This document shows, one piece after another, positions 52,243 to 62,490 of a stretch of 64,000 bases of DNA. Source of the DNA: Comamonadaceae bacterium (GTDB lineage: Bacteria > Pseudomonadota > Gammaproteobacteria > Burkholderiales > Burkholderiaceae_C); contig CANFWT010000003.1 in assembly GCA_947450895.1 (NCBI GenBank), positions 1 to 64,000 of the forward strand. The letters are read 5' to 3'. The position numbers and the translations under genes are program-made. How positions within the stretch are numbered: position 1 is the first letter of the stretch; the number at the start of each line of letters is the position of its first letter. The notes under the pieces were generated by a model. The model worked only from the letters and a program-made list of their open reading frames with translations, was not told the DNA's origin and did no database searches.

Positions 52243-53000
52243 GGAACGATAGGCTTGAATCCGCGCACCCACTTGGTGGCGGGCAGGCCCCAGTGGGACT
52301 CGATAAAGGTGGCGCGTTCGGTCAGGGCCGCGCGGCTGGGGCGGCTGGGCGTACGCTGGGCCAGCACCACGGTGTTGCCCTCGCGGGTGGCTTTGAAGGC
52401 CCAAATGGCATCCCGACCAAACGCCGCAGCAATCTTGTCCACGCTTTTGTCAAAACTGGAGCTGCGGCCAAACAGGTTGACGGTCATGCAACCCTCGTCG
52501 GTCAGGGTCTTGCGGCAATCGGCGTAAAAATCAGGCGAGTCAAGCACCGGAGCTGCGGCCTCTTCGTCGTACAGGTCCACTTGCAGCGCATCCACCGTGC
52601 CCAGCCAGCGGGGCTTTTGGATCTCTTGCGCGGCATCGGCCAGCACCACCTGCATGCGGGCGTTGTCGGCCGGCAGCTTGAACCAGCCCCGGCAAGCTTG
52701 CAGCACCTGGGGGTTGAGCTCGATGGCCGTGGTTTGCATGCGAATTTCTTTGTGGCAAAACTTGGTCAGTGAACCCGCACCCAAGCCCAGTTGCAGCGCC
52801 TGGCGCTTGGGCGCGGTGGCGGGGTCCATCAACAAGAGCCACGCCATCATGCGCTGGATATATTCGTGCACCAGCAGGTAGGGCGCGTCCAGCAGCATCG
52901 AGCCCTGGATCCACGCGCTGCCCAAATGCAGGTGGCGCACCGGCCCCTCTTCGGAAAAGTTCACTTCTGGCAAGGTGTCCATGGTCATTTGTTTCATCAT
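52239..53000 (-). CDS. Spermidine synthase-like protein
   Basis: This 253-residue protein has a Rossmann-like S-adenosylmethionine fold with QLGLGAGSLTKF near 72-83, AIELNPQVLQ, and ALQVDLYDEEAAAP, as in spermidine synthase relatives. The gatekeeper residues of true spermidine synthases are not obvious, so a different small-molecule or methyl transfer is possible. It is coupled to the GspE-like gene. Confidence 0.75.
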
Positions 53001-53006
53001 AGTAGG

Positions 53007-53852
53007 TCACAGCAACGCGGCCAGTTTAGGCAGCGCGGTTTGGGCATTGCGCCAGACGGCCTCCTGGAGCTCTGCCACCTCCAAGCCCCGCAGCTGGGCC
53101 AGCACCTGGGCGATAAGGGGAATTTCTGCTGGCGCATTGCGGCCTTGGGGCACACCACTTTGACGGGCTTGGGCGGTGGTGTACAGCCACTGGGGAGGAA
53201 TGTCGGGCGCGTCTGTCTCTAACACCAGCGCGTCCAGCGGCAGGGTTTGCGCCAGACGGCGCAGTTGCAAAGCGGGCTCAAAGGTAAGCGCGCCGCCAAA
53301 GCCAAGCTTGAAACCCAGGTCGATAAACGCCTGGGCTTGCACCAAGCTCCCGTTAAAAGCATGGGCGATCCCCGTCCAGCCCGCACTCGCTTGGGATTGG
53401 CGCAGGAATTTGAGCAACCGGTCGGCGCTGCGGCGCACGTGCAGCACCACGGGAAGGCCTGCGTCGGCGGCCAGTTGCAGTTGCGCGCGGTAAAAATACT
53501 CCTGTTTTTCACGCAATAGCGGCGTACACAGGGCGGGCACAAAAAAATCCAGTCCGATTTCCCCCACCGCCACCAGGTGCGGGTCGTCCCGGCGCAACTG
53601 CAATTGCACCCCCAGCGCCTGCAAATCGGCCTCGGTGGCGTGTGGCACGTACAGCGGATGGATACCTAGGCAATAGCTGTCGCCCCAGCGATGTGCCAGC
53701 GCACGCACCGTATCCCAGTTGGCGGCCTCCACTGCGGGAATCACGCAATGCGCCACACCCGCCTCTCGCGCTGTGCGGCGCACCGCGTCTGCCGCATCGG
53801 TGCTGCCAAACTCTGGCGCGTCCAGGTGGCAATGGGTGTCGAGCCAGGGCAT
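53007..53852 (-). CDS. tatD: TatD-family metal-dependent deoxyribonuclease
   Basis: From ATG 53852 (MPWLDTHCHLDAPEF) the protein has 281 residues with the amidohydrolase metal motifs HCHLD, GEIGLDFF, PVVLHVRRS and LETDAPDIPP. TatD proteins act as 3'-5' DNA exonucleases. It follows lolD on the same strand. Confidence 0.9.
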   Translation of the reverse strand: MPWLDTHCHLDAPEFGSTDAADAVRRTAREAGVAHCVIPAVEAANWDTVRALAHRWGDSYCLGIHPLYVPHATEADLQALGVQLQLRRDDPHLVAVGEIGLDFFVPALCTPLLREKQEYFYRAQLQLAADAGLPVVLHVRRSADRLLKFLRQSQASAGWTGIAHAFNGSLVQAQAFIDLGFKLGFGGALTFEPALQLRRLAQTLPLDALVLETDAPDIPPQWLYTTAQARQSGVPQGRNAPAEIPLIAQVLAQLRGLEVAELQEAVWRNAQTALPKLAALL

Positions 53853-53904
53853 GTTCAAAAAAGCGCTGGCGCACGCAAGTCGCAATCCCGTGCGCCAACG
53901 CCCA

Positions 53905-54600
53905 TCAGTCCGTCGCCAAGGCTTGCAATTGGCCTTGGTCCAGGCGCAATTGCCGGCTGCAGCGCTGCGCCAGTGCGGCGTCGTGGGTGACCAGCACAAA
54001 CGCGGTGCCGTGTTCACGCGCCAAGTCCACCATCAGGTCAAACACCCCGTCCGCGGTGCGCCGGTCCAGGTTACCGGTGGGCTCGTCGGCCAAGACGCAG
54101 TCGGGCCGCGTAACCAGTGCCCGGGCAATCGCCACACGCTGGCGTTCACCTCCGGAGAGTTCAGCTGGGCGGTGGTGCAATCGATGGGCCAGACCCACGC
54201 GCCCGAGCATCGCACTGGCCTGCGCCATGGCCTTCGCGGGCTCTGCGCGGCGTATGGTCAGCGGCATGGCGACGTTTTCCAGTGCACTGAATTCCGGCAA
54301 AAGATGGTGGAACTGGTAGACGAAGCCCAGGTGCTGGTTGCGCAGGCGTCCCTGAGCTGCCGGGTTCAGGTTCGCAAGCGCCTCACCACACAGGCGCACG
54401 CTGCCGCCACTGGGCGCATCCAGGCCACCAAGCAAATGCAGCAAGGTGCTTTTGCCCGAACCCGAGGCGCCCACAATGGCCAGGGTTTCTCCGCGCCGCA
54501 CCTCCAGGTCTACCCCCTGCAGCACGGTCACATCCAGGCGTCCTTCAGAAAAACGTTTGCGCAAGCCTTGGCATTGCAGGATGAGGTTGGGTTTATTCAT
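53905..54600 (-). CDS. lolD: Lipoprotein-releasing ABC transporter ATPase LolD
   Basis: This 231-residue ATPase has GASGSGKST (44-52), the signature [15 protein letters not shown] and [11 protein letters not shown]. With the LolC/E-type permease it extracts lipoproteins from the inner membrane for delivery to the outer membrane. Its start overlaps the permease stop by 8 bases. Confidence 0.93.
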   Translation of the reverse strand: MNKPNLILQCQGLRKRFSEGRLDVTVLQGVDLEVRRGETLAIVGASGSGKSTLLHLLGGLDAPSGGSVRLCGEALANLNPAAQGRLRNQHLGFVYQFHHLLPEFSALENVAMPLTIRRAEPAKAMAQASAMLGRVGLAHRLHHRPAELSGGERQRVAIARALVTRPDCVLADEPTGNLDRRTADGVFDLMVDLAREHGTAFVLVTHDAALAQRCSRQLRLDQGQLQALATD

Positions 54601-55864
54601 AGCGCAGCGCCTCGGCCGGGTTGATTTGCGAGGCGCGCCAGCTCGGGTACAACGTAGCGATAAACGCCATGGCCAGGCTGATCAAAGCCACGGGCAGGAT
54701 GTCAGCGCGCTGCGGATCACTGGGCATGCGGCTGATCAGGTAAATATCTTGCGGCAAAAACGTGGCGCCCAGCAGGTGCTCCAGTGCGGGCACGATGACG
54801 TCGATATTGAAGGCCACGCCCAAGCCCAGTAGCAAGCCCGCGCCGGTGCCAATGACTCCCACCATCGCCCCTTGCACCATAAAAATGCCCATGATGCTGC
54901 CCGGGCTGGCGCCCAGGGTGCGCAATATCGCAATGTCGGCGCGCTTGTCGGTGACCGTCATCACCAGGGTGCTGACCAGGTTGAACGCGGCCACCGCCAC
55001 GATCAGCGTGAGGATGATGAACATCATGCGTTTTTCCACCTGCACGGCGGCAAACCAGCTGCGGTTTTGCCGCGTCCAGTCGCGCACCAAGAAGCCGCTG
55101 CCCAGTGCGTCGCTGAGATCCTGGGCCACACGCCGCGCCTGGTGCAGGTCATGCAACTTCAGCCGCACGCCGGTGGGGCCTTCCAGGCGGAAAATCTTGG
55201 CTCCGTCCTGCCAATGGACCAGCGCCAGTGTGGAGTCGTATTCAAAGTGCCCGGAATCAAAGGTACCCACCACCGTCATTTGCTTCAAGCGCGGCACCAC
55301 GCCGGCCGGAGTCACCTGGCCACTGGGAGCCACCAAGGTGACCACGTCGCCGGTGTGTACACCCATGGAGCGGGCCAGTTCACCCCCGAGCACCACGCCA
55401 AAGCCACCAGGTTGAAGTTGCTGCAGCACGGCTTGCTGGCCAGGCGTGGCCAGGTCGGTGACCTCGGGCTCCAAGGCCGGGTCAATGCCGCGTACCAGCA
55501 CGCCTTTCATGTCCTCCCCGCGCGCCAGCAAAGCCTGGGCAGCAATAAATGGCGCTGCACCCATGACCTGCGGGTTCGCGCGCGCTTGCGCCATGGTTTG
55601 GGCGGCGTCAGGCAGCGCTACGCCGCCCAGGGCGTAAATCTCGACGTGCGAGACCACGCTGAGCATGCGGTCGCGCACCTCTTTTTGAAAGCCGTTCATC
55701 ACGCTCAGAACAATGATCAACGCCGCCACCCCCAGCGCAATGCCCAGCATGGATACGCCCGAGATGAAGGAGATAAAGCCGTTGCGCCGGGTGGAGCGGC
55801 CTGCGCGCGTGTAACGCCAGCCGATACGCAACTCAAAAGGGAGGGAGGGTAGGAGGGACTTCAC
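54593..55864 (-). CDS. lolC: Lipoprotein-releasing ABC permease LolC/LolE
   Basis: I place the start at GTG 55864 ([22 protein letters not shown]), which gives 423 residues, the usual length. It has an N-terminal membrane helix, a large periplasmic MacB-like domain and three C-terminal FtsX helices. A single LolC/E-type gene suggests a LolF-like homodimer or a second permease elsewhere. It is transcribed before lolD. Confidence 0.9.
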   Translation of the reverse strand: MKSLLPSLPFELRIGWRYTRAGRSTRRNGFISFISGVSMLGIALGVAALIIVLSVMNGFQKEVRDRMLSVVSHVEIYALGGVALPDAAQTMAQARANPQVMGAAPFIAAQALLARGEDMKGVLVRGIDPALEPEVTDLATPGQQAVLQQLQPGGFGVVLGGELARSMGVHTGDVVTLVAPSGQVTPAGVVPRLKQMTVVGTFDSGHFEYDSTLALVHWQDGAKIFRLEGPTGVRLKLHDLHQARRVAQDLSDALGSGFLVRDWTRQNRSWFAAVQVEKRMMFIILTLIVAVAAFNLVSTLVMTVTDKRADIAILRTLGASPGSIMGIFMVQGAMVGVIGTGAGLLLGLGVAFNIDVIVPALEHLLGATFLPQDIYLISRMPSDPQRADILPVALISLAMAFIATLYPSWRASQINPAEALRYE

Positions 55865-55923
55865 ACGTTGGATTGTCGCAGGGCCAGGCCTTGGCAGGGG
55901 CGTCGGTGCGACACAATCGGGTG

Positions 55924-56865
55924 ATGCACCTTGTGATTCCCTGCGCCACAGCCCCCGGCCCCCAATGCCAGGCAACTCTGGAGCGGCTCGAACTGCCCCA
56001 GCTACGCACCCTGCTGCGCGTCCTTCCCCCCGCCAACGCGCTGTACGGGGAGGACGAGGACCTGTCACCTTTGCACGAGCGCGTGTTGTCACACGACGCT
56101 TTTGCCGATGGCCTCATCCCCTGGGCGGCGATGCGCGCAGCCAACCTGCCCCTGTTCAAACCCAGCGCCGCCTACGGCCTGGTAAACCCATGCCACCTGA
56201 CGGTGCATGCCGACCACATCGCCATGCAAGACCCGGCCAGGCTGGGCCTGATGGAGGCCGAGTCGCGGGCCTTGCTTATGGCCATGCAGCCCTACTTTCT
56301 GGAAGACGGCCTCACGCTGCACTGGCTGCAAACTGACACCTGGTTGGTCGAGGGTGAAGCCCTGCGCGGCTTGGCCACGGCCTCGCTGGAGCGGGTGCGC
56401 GGTCAGCCGGTGGACCGCTGGATGCCGCGCCAAGACGCCGCCAAACTGGTGCGCCGCCTGCAGAATGAGATGCAAATGCTGCTCTACACCCACCCGATCA
56501 ACGACGCCCGTGTGGCCCGTGGCGCGCCCATGGTCAACTCGTTTTGGCTCAGCGGCACCGGCGACTTGCCCCCCAATCCAGTGCCCCTGTTGCAGGCCAC
56601 TGTGCTCAATGCCCTGGCGGCCCCGGCACTGCGCGACGACGCCCTGGCCTGGGCGCAGGCGTGGCAAGCCGTGGATGCAGGTCCGCTGGCCGAGTTGGCG
56701 GCGGCGCTCAAAAATAACCAGACGCCGGGCGCTGCCCCCATCGCCGTCACCCTGTGCGGCAGCCACCGCGCCCAAACTTGGCGCCAGCAGCCGCGCAGCC
56801 TCTGGCGTCGGCTCACCGGTGTTTTTGACGCCACCCGCCCAGCAACCATTTTGAAGACGCTATGA
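55924..56865 (+). CDS. Conserved hypothetical protein upstream of recJ
   Basis: From ATG 55924 (MHLVIPCATAPG) the protein has 313 residues. Members of this family in Burkholderiales are often labelled phosphoglycerate mutase-like or RpfE-like, but I see no clear phosphatase motif. The segments LTVHADHIAMQDPARL and MLLYTHPINDARVARGA..VNSFWLSGTG are distinctive. It overlaps recJ by ATGA, suggesting linked expression. Function is unknown. Confidence 0.72.
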   Translation: MHLVIPCATAPGPQCQATLERLELPQLRTLLRVLPPANALYGEDEDLSPLHERVLSHDAFADGLIPWAAMRAANLPLFKPSAAYGLVNPCHLTVHADHIAMQDPARLGLMEAESRALLMAMQPYFLEDGLTLHWLQTDTWLVEGEALRGLATASLERVRGQPVDRWMPRQDAAKLVRRLQNEMQMLLYTHPINDARVARGAPMVNSFWLSGTGDLPPNPVPLLQATVLNALAAPALRDDALAWAQAWQAVDAGPLAELAAALKNNQTPGAAPIAVTLCGSHRAQTWRQQPRSLWRRLTGVFDATRPATILKTL

Positions 56866-58571
56866 ACATCATCCCCCGCGACATCCCTCCGCGCAGCGTC
56901 TGGGCGCTCGAACAAGCGGGCGTCCACCCGCTGCTGGCCCAGCTCTACGCCGCGCGGGGAGTTACCCGCCCCGACGAGCTGGACAACGCCCTGGCCAAGC
57001 TGCTGCCACCTAGCGGCCTAAAAGGCATTAGCGAAGCCGCCGTCTTGCTGGCCGACGCCATTGCCGGGCAGAAGCGCCTGTGCATCGTGGCCGACTACGA
57101 CTGCGACGGCGCCACCGCCTGTGCCGTGGCCGTGCGCGGTCTGCGCCTGCTGGGCGCCCAGCACGTCAACTACCTGGTGCCCGACCGCGTGGTGGACGGC
57201 TACGGCCTGACTGCGCCCATCGCCCAGCGCGTGTTTGAGCAGGGCGCCGATGTGCTGATCACGGTGGACAACGGCATTGCCAGCATCGAGGGCGTGGCCC
57301 ACGCCAAAGCGTTGGGCCTGCAGGTGCTGGTCACCGACCACCACCTTCCCGCTGCCGCCCTGCCCCAAGCCGACGTCATCGTCAACCCGAACCAGCCCGG
57401 CTGCACTTTTGAGAGCAAAGCGATGGCGGGGGTGGGCGTAATGTTTTACGTACTGCTGGCGCTGCGCAGCGAACTGCGGGCGCGCGGCGTGTTTGATGCC
57501 GCCACCCAACCCAAACTTGACGCACTTCTACCCTTGGTCGCACTCGGCACGGTGGCCGACGTGGTGCGCCTGGACGCCAACAACCGCCGCCTGGTCGCCC
57601 AGGGCCTCAAACGCGTGCGCGCGCTGGCCATGCCCGCCGGGCTGGCGGCACTGTTTGTCGCCTCGGGCCGCCAAGCAGCCGCTGCCACCACGTTTGACTT
57701 TGGCTTTGCCCTGGGGCCGCGCATCAACGCCGCCGGGCGCCTGTCGGACATGACGCTGGGCATTGAATGCTTGCTCACCGACGACCCTGCGCGCGCCGAC
57801 GAGCTGGCGCGCACGCTCGACGGCATCAACCGCGAACGCCGGGTGATTGAGGGCGATATGCGCGAACAGGCGATGTTGGTGGCCGAGTCGCTGTTTGACG
57901 AAGGCGACGAACCGCCCCCGGCGATTTGCGTGTTTGACCCCGATTTCCACGAAGGCGTGGTCGGCATCGTGGCCTCGCGCATCAAGGACAAGCTGCACCG
58001 CCCCACGTTTGTGTTTGCAGCCAGCCAAGCGCCGGGCAAGGAGCATGAACTCAAGGGCTCGGGCCGCTCGATTCCCGGCTTTCACCTGCGCGACGCGCTG
58101 GACCTGGTGGCCAAGCGCTACCCCGGCGTGTTGCTGCGATTTGGCGGCCACGCCATGGCGGCGGGCTGCACCATTGCCGAAGAGCATTTGGACACCTTTG
58201 AGCAAGGCCTGATCGAAGTCGCCCACGAATGGCTGGACGCCGCCACCCTGCAACGCCGCCTGGCCACCGACGGCCCGCTCTTGCCCACCTACCGCCGGGT
58301 GGACCTGGTCGACACCCTGCACCAAGCCGTCTGGGGCCAAGGCTTTGCCGCCCCCACCTTTAGTGAGGAGGTGGAAGTCATCTCGCAACGCCTGGTGGGC
58401 GAAAAACACCTGTCCCTCAAACTCAAGCACCAGGGCGAACCGGTAGACGCCATCTGGTTCGGCCACACCGAGCCCCTGCCCGCCAAAGTGACCATGGCTT
58501 TTCGCCTGGACGCCGATGAGTGGAACGGGGTGCGGCGGGTGAAGTTTTTTGTGGAAGCGGTGCAGGACTGA
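56862..58571 (+). CDS. recJ: Single-stranded-DNA exonuclease RecJ
   Basis: This 569-residue 5'-3' exonuclease has the DHH-family motifs VADYDCDG (77-84), TVDNGIAS, TDHHLPA, and GTVADVV, a DHHA1 domain with GSGRSIPGFHLRDALD and RFGGHAMAAG, and a C-terminal OB fold. It acts in recombination and mismatch repair. No lesion is seen. Confidence 0.95.
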   Translation: MNIIPRDIPPRSVWALEQAGVHPLLAQLYAARGVTRPDELDNALAKLLPPSGLKGISEAAVLLADAIAGQKRLCIVADYDCDGATACAVAVRGLRLLGAQHVNYLVPDRVVDGYGLTAPIAQRVFEQGADVLITVDNGIASIEGVAHAKALGLQVLVTDHHLPAAALPQADVIVNPNQPGCTFESKAMAGVGVMFYVLLALRSELRARGVFDAATQPKLDALLPLVALGTVADVVRLDANNRRLVAQGLKRVRALAMPAGLAALFVASGRQAAAATTFDFGFALGPRINAAGRLSDMTLGIECLLTDDPARADELARTLDGINRERRVIEGDMREQAMLVAESLFDEGDEPPPAICVFDPDFHEGVVGIVASRIKDKLHRPTFVFAASQAPGKEHELKGSGRSIPGFHLRDALDLVAKRYPGVLLRFGGHAMAAGCTIAEEHLDTFEQGLIEVAHEWLDAATLQRRLATDGPLLPTYRRVDLVDTLHQAVWGQGFAAPTFSEEVEVISQRLVGEKHLSLKLKHQGEPVDAIWFGHTEPLPAKVTMAFRLDADEWNGVRRVKFFVEAVQD

Positions 58572-58586
58572 CCGCCCGATACGGGC

Positions 58587-59147
58587 TTACTTCCAGCGAA
58601 CCGGCTCGATCTCCACCGTATTGCGGTCGTCGCTGAGCGTCAAGGCGCCTTCTTGCACCGTGGCTTGCAACTGCATGCTGCGCTGGGCCAAAGGGATCAG
58701 CGCTTGGGACGCGAGAGTGGGAATGCGGTAGACGCGCAGGTTTTTGGGGCGGCTGAGTTTGGCTTCCATGGTGCGCCACCACACCTCGGCCGCATGGTTA
58801 AAGCAGTACAACACCACATGGTCGGCCTTGCCGCAGGCTTTGATCAGCGGCTTGTCCTCGGGCTGGCCCACTTCCATCCAGAGTTTGATCTGACCCGTGA
58901 AGTCGCGCAGCCAGATATCGGGCTCGTCGGGGTCGGACAAACCGGCGCCAAAGGCCAGCGTGCCGTCGCCGCCGCACACGGTTTGCAACTCATGCGCGTG
59001 CAGGGCCAGGGCAACCAGGCGCACCATCATGCGCTCATCGGTCTCGCTGGGATGGCGGGCCAGCATCATGGGGTGGTCGGCGTAGTAGCTGTGGGCGATG
59101 TCTGCGATTTGCAGATGGGCTTTGAAGATCGTTGATTTAATGGCCAT
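58587..59147 (-). CDS. yaeQ: YaeQ family protein
   Basis: From ATG 59147 (MAIKSTIFKAHLQIAD) the protein has 186 residues and matches YaeQ, a compact PD-(D/E)XK-like fold: PSETDERMMVRLVALALHA and LWMEVGQPEDKPLIKAC, with Glu and Lys in nuclease-like positions. The cellular role is not settled. It converges on recJ. Confidence 0.9.
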   Translation of the reverse strand: MAIKSTIFKAHLQIADIAHSYYADHPMMLARHPSETDERMMVRLVALALHAHELQTVCGGDGTLAFGAGLSDPDEPDIWLRDFTGQIKLWMEVGQPEDKPLIKACGKADHVVLYCFNHAAEVWWRTMEAKLSRPKNLRVYRIPTLASQALIPLAQRSMQLQATVQEGALTLSDDRNTVEIEPVRWK

Positions 59148-59268
59148 GCGTCGATTGTGACGGATGACCCCGGCGCCTAAAACCGGGCTCGGGCGGCTGT
59201 CAGAATGGCTGCGATTGCGGCGCTGGTGTTGCCGCCTGATCTTTCCACCCTCGCTTTGAGAAACCGCT

Positions 59269-60027
59269 ATGACCCCCCATTCACTCACGATTTTGACCGG
59301 CGCCTCGCGCGGCATGGGCCACGCCATGGCCGAGCAACTGCTGCAGAGCGGCGCGCATCTGCTGTGCATTTCGCGCCAAACCAGCGCCGATCTGGCGGCG
59401 CTGGCCGCTCAGCGCGGGGCGCAGCTTGAACAATGGAGCGCCGACCTGGCCGACGCCGCGCCGGTGTCCCAGCGCCTCGCCGCTTGGTTGGCAGCCCGGG
59501 ACCCGGCTGCGCTGGCCAGCGCCACGCTGATCAACAACGCGGGCGTCATACCGGCGCTCACGCCGCTGCGCGACAACACGTCGGCTGACCTCGCCAATGC
59601 ACTGCGGGTAGGGCTGGAGGCGCCGATGCAACTGTGCGCGGCCTTCTTGCACGCCACCCAGGGCTGGACAGTGCCGCGCAAAGTGCTCAATATTTCCTCG
59701 GGGTTGGGCCGCCGGCCCATGGCATCGTCTGGCGCGTATTGCGCAGCCAAGGCGGGCATGGACCATTTCACCCGCTGCCTCGCGCTGGACGAGGCCCTGC
59801 AAGCCCACGGCGCAAAGGTGTGTTCGCTAGCGCCCGGCGTGGTGGACACCGACATGCAGGTGCAGCTGCGCGGGGCAGACCCCAAGGTCTTTCCCGACTT
59901 GGCTAACTTTGCCGGTCTGCACGCCCAAGGCCAGCTGGCCAGCCCGCAGGCAGCAGCAGCGCGGGTGCTGGCCTATCTGGCGCGGGCGGACTTTGGCGCC
60001 GAACCGGTGGCCGACGCACGGGGCTAG
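59269..60027 (+). CDS. SDR oxidoreductase, sepiapterin reductase-like
   Basis: This 252-residue protein has TGASRGMGHAMA near the N-terminus, LINNAGVIPALTPL, SSGLGRRPMASSGAYCAAKAG split across the active site (Ser, Tyr, Lys), and VVDTDMQ. The spacing resembles sepiapterin reductase and yeast-type benzil reductases. The substrate is unknown. Confidence 0.87.
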   Translation: MTPHSLTILTGASRGMGHAMAEQLLQSGAHLLCISRQTSADLAALAAQRGAQLEQWSADLADAAPVSQRLAAWLAARDPAALASATLINNAGVIPALTPLRDNTSADLANALRVGLEAPMQLCAAFLHATQGWTVPRKVLNISSGLGRRPMASSGAYCAAKAGMDHFTRCLALDEALQAHGAKVCSLAPGVVDTDMQVQLRGADPKVFPDLANFAGLHAQGQLASPQAAAARVLAYLARADFGAEPVADARG

Positions 60028-60065
60028 CGGGCAGGCGTGTAACAGGCAGGCAGCGGCTTGATCTG

Positions 60066-60109
60066 AAAAAACTTTCATGATGAAGGTGCTGCGCACCCTT
60101 ATGAAAGTT
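60066..60109 (-). terminator. Intrinsic terminator of ppk2
   Basis: AACTTTCAT/ATGAAAGTT arms (9 bp) enclose an AAGGTGC/GCAC(C)CTT inner stem, and on the - strand six T follow. It lies 10 bases after the ppk2 stop and may also slow the convergent SDR transcript. Confidence 0.75.
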
Positions 60110-60118
60110 GGTCATGCT

Positions 60119-61033
60119 TTAGTACACCTCAGGCACGATCATGGACTGCGGCACGGGCTGGCGCTCGTAGTCCTCGTGGCGCACGCGCTCAGGCACCACC
60201 ACCGACGGGTGTTCAATCTCCACGTAAGGCATTTGCTGCAACAAGTGGTGGATGCAGTTCAGGCGCGCTTTTTTCTTGTCCACGGCCTGCACGATCCACC
60301 AGGGCGCCTCGGGGATATGGGTGCGCTCAAGCATTACTTCTTTGGCGCGGGTGTAGTCCTCCCAGCGGCTGCGCGACTCCAGGTCCATGGGGCTGAGCTT
60401 CCACTGCTTGAGTGGGTCGTGGATGCGGCCTAAAAAGCGCGAATACTGCTCGTCGTCCGAGATAGAAAACCAGTATTTGATGACCTGGATGCCTGAGCGC
60501 ACCAGCATTTTTTCAAACTCGGGCACGGTGCGAAAAAACTCTTCGTACTGCTCGTCGTTGCAAAAGCCCATCACCCGCTCTACGCCTGCGCGGTTGTACC
60601 AACTGCGGTCAAACAGCACGATTTCACCGGCGGCGGGCAGGTGCGACACATAGCGCTGGAAGTACCACTGGGTGCGTTCGCGGTCATTGGGCGCGGGCAG
60701 CGCAGCGACGCGGCAGACGCGGGGGTTGAGCCGCTGCGTGATGCGCTTGATGGCGCCGCCCTTGCCGGCGGCGTCGCGCCCTTCAAATAGCACCACCACT
60801 TTGTGGCCGGTGTGCATCACCCAGTCTTGCAGCTTGACCAGCTCGCCTTGCAAGCGAAACAGCTCGCGGAAATACATTTTTCGGGCGTCGTGGTCGGCCT
60901 GCGTGGGAGCGTCCAGGCAGCCGGAGTGACCATCGTCGAGCTCCATTTCGAGTTCTTCGTCAAAACTGTCGAGCATGTCGCTTCGTATGCGGCGGATCAA
61001 TTCGTCGTTGGTGGGGTTCACGGGCTCATCCAA
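60119..61033 (-). CDS. ppk2: Polyphosphate kinase 2
   Basis: This 304-residue protein has FEGRDAAGKGG (83-93, Walker A), DRSWYNRAGVERVMGF (Walker B region) and the conserved KYWFSISDDEQ segment of the PPK2 family, which phosphorylates nucleotides with polyphosphate. The frame starts at TTG 61033; ATG 60979 is an alternative and no strong ribosome site decides. It is divergent from the thiolase gene. Confidence 0.9.
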   Translation of the reverse strand: MDEPVNPTNDELIRRIRSDMLDSFDEELEMELDDGHSGCLDAPTQADHDARKMYFRELFRLQGELVKLQDWVMHTGHKVVVLFEGRDAAGKGGAIKRITQRLNPRVCRVAALPAPNDRERTQWYFQRYVSHLPAAGEIVLFDRSWYNRAGVERVMGFCNDEQYEEFFRTVPEFEKMLVRSGIQVIKYWFSISDDEQYSRFLGRIHDPLKQWKLSPMDLESRSRWEDYTRAKEVMLERTHIPEAPWWIVQAVDKKKARLNCIHHLLQQMPYVEIEHPSVVVPERVRHEDYERQPVPQSMIVPEVY

Positions 61034-61215
61034 TCAATGTTTGTGGTCAGGCTACCCACCAAATATGTCAAAAATATGTCATTTCAATGATTGCAATCGA
61101 TGGCGCAGTTCGTGTGACATGCCAGCGTAAGGCGGATGTAGAGATTAATTGGCACACTGGCGCAGTGAGGCGTACAGCGCCAACCCAGAAACACTCCCTT
61201 GAAAGGAAACCCACC

Positions 61216-62403
61216 ATGTCCCGTGAAGTTGTAGTCGTCAGCGCCGTGCGCACCGCCATTGGCACCTTTGGCGGCAGTTTGAAAGACATCGCCCCCACCG
61301 ATCTGGCCGCGCACGTGGTGCGTGAATCGCTGTCGCGCGCGCAGGTAGAAGGCAAAGACGTGGGCCACGTGGTGTTTGGCCATGTGGTCAACACCGAACC
61401 CAAGGACATGTATTTGTCCCGCGTGGCGGCCATCCATGGCGGCTGCGCCGAGGGCACACCGGCCTTTAACGTCAACCGCCTGTGCGGCTCGGGCCTGCAA
61501 GCCATCATCAGCGCCAGCCAAAGCATCTTGCTGGGCGACGCGGACGTGACCATTGGCGGCGGGGCTGAAAACATGAGCCGCGCGCCCTACGCATCGCTCA
61601 ATATGCGCTGGGGCGCCCGCATGGGGGACACCAAGATGGTGGACATGGTGGTGGGCGCTTTGCACGACCCTTTCCACACCATCCACATGGGCGTCACCGC
61701 TGAAAACATCGCCGCCAAGTGGGGCATCAGCCGCGAGCAGCAAGACGCGCTGGCCGTAGAAAGCCACAACCGTGCGCAGCGCGCCACCGAAGCGGGCTAC
61801 TTCACCAGCCAGATCGTGCCGGTCACGCTCAAAAGCAAAAAAGGCGACGTGGCCTATGCGACCGACGAGCACTTTCGCCCCAACTGCAGCCTGGCCGACA
61901 TGGCCAAACTCAAACCGGTGTTTATCAAAGAAAACGGCACGGTGACTGCGGGCAATGCCTCGGGCATCAACGACGCCGCCGCCGCGGTGGTGCTGATGGA
62001 AGCCAGCGTGGCCCAAGCGCGCGGGCTTAAACCCCTGGCGCGCCTGGTGGCTTACGCCCACGCGGGTGTGGACCCCAAATACATGGGCATTGGCCCGGTG
62101 CCGGCCACCAAACTGGCGCTGCAAAAAGCGGGTCTAACCGTGAACGACCTGGACGTGATCGAGGCCAACGAAGCCTTTGCCGCCCAGGCCTGCGCCGTCA
62201 CCCAAGACCTGGGCCTGGACCCGGCCAAGGTCAACCCCAACGGCTCAGGCATTTCGCTGGGCCACCCCATTGGCGCCACCGGCGCACTGATCACGGTGAA
62301 GGCGCTGTATGAGTTGGAGCGCATCAATGGGCGCTACGCGCTGGTGACCATGTGTATCGGCGGCGGCCAGGGGATTGCGGCGATTTTTGAGCGCCAGCAT
62401 TAA
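61216..62403 (+). CDS. Acetyl-CoA acetyltransferase (thiolase, BktB-like)
   Basis: From ATG 61216 (MSREVVVVSAVRTAIG), behind GAAAGGAAA, the protein has 395 residues: nucleophile Cys90 in NRLCGSGLQ, the GHPIGATG loop, and CIGGGQG near the end. This is a biosynthetic-type thiolase that joins or cleaves acyl-CoA; relatives called BktB serve polyhydroxyalkanoate synthesis. It ends in an intrinsic terminator. Confidence 0.92.
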   Translation: MSREVVVVSAVRTAIGTFGGSLKDIAPTDLAAHVVRESLSRAQVEGKDVGHVVFGHVVNTEPKDMYLSRVAAIHGGCAEGTPAFNVNRLCGSGLQAIISASQSILLGDADVTIGGGAENMSRAPYASLNMRWGARMGDTKMVDMVVGALHDPFHTIHMGVTAENIAAKWGISREQQDALAVESHNRAQRATEAGYFTSQIVPVTLKSKKGDVAYATDEHFRPNCSLADMAKLKPVFIKENGTVTAGNASGINDAAAAVVLMEASVAQARGLKPLARLVAYAHAGVDPKYMGIGPVPATKLALQKAGLTVNDLDVIEANEAFAAQACAVTQDLGLDPAKVNPNGSGISLGHPIGATGALITVKALYELERINGRYALVTMCIGGGQGIAAIFERQH

Positions 62404-62452
62404 GGCCAGGCGCTCCCTCGCGTAGGGTGGCTGCGGTCGCCCTGCCCTTTTA

Positions 62453-62485
62453 CCGCGCACATCCGTCAGGACGTGCGCGGTTTTT
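62453..62485 (+). terminator. Intrinsic terminator of the thiolase gene
   Basis: CCGCGCAC and GTGCGCGG form an 8-bp stem with a 12-base loop followed by TTTTT, 50 bases after the thiolase stop. Confidence 0.8.
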
Positions 62486-62490
62486 GCGTC

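Noticed and set aside
61151-61165. TGGCAC-like sequence upstream of the thiolase gene as a sigma-54 promoter
   Set aside because: The GC pair that should lie 10 bases after GG is shifted by one position, so the -24/-12 spacing is wrong.
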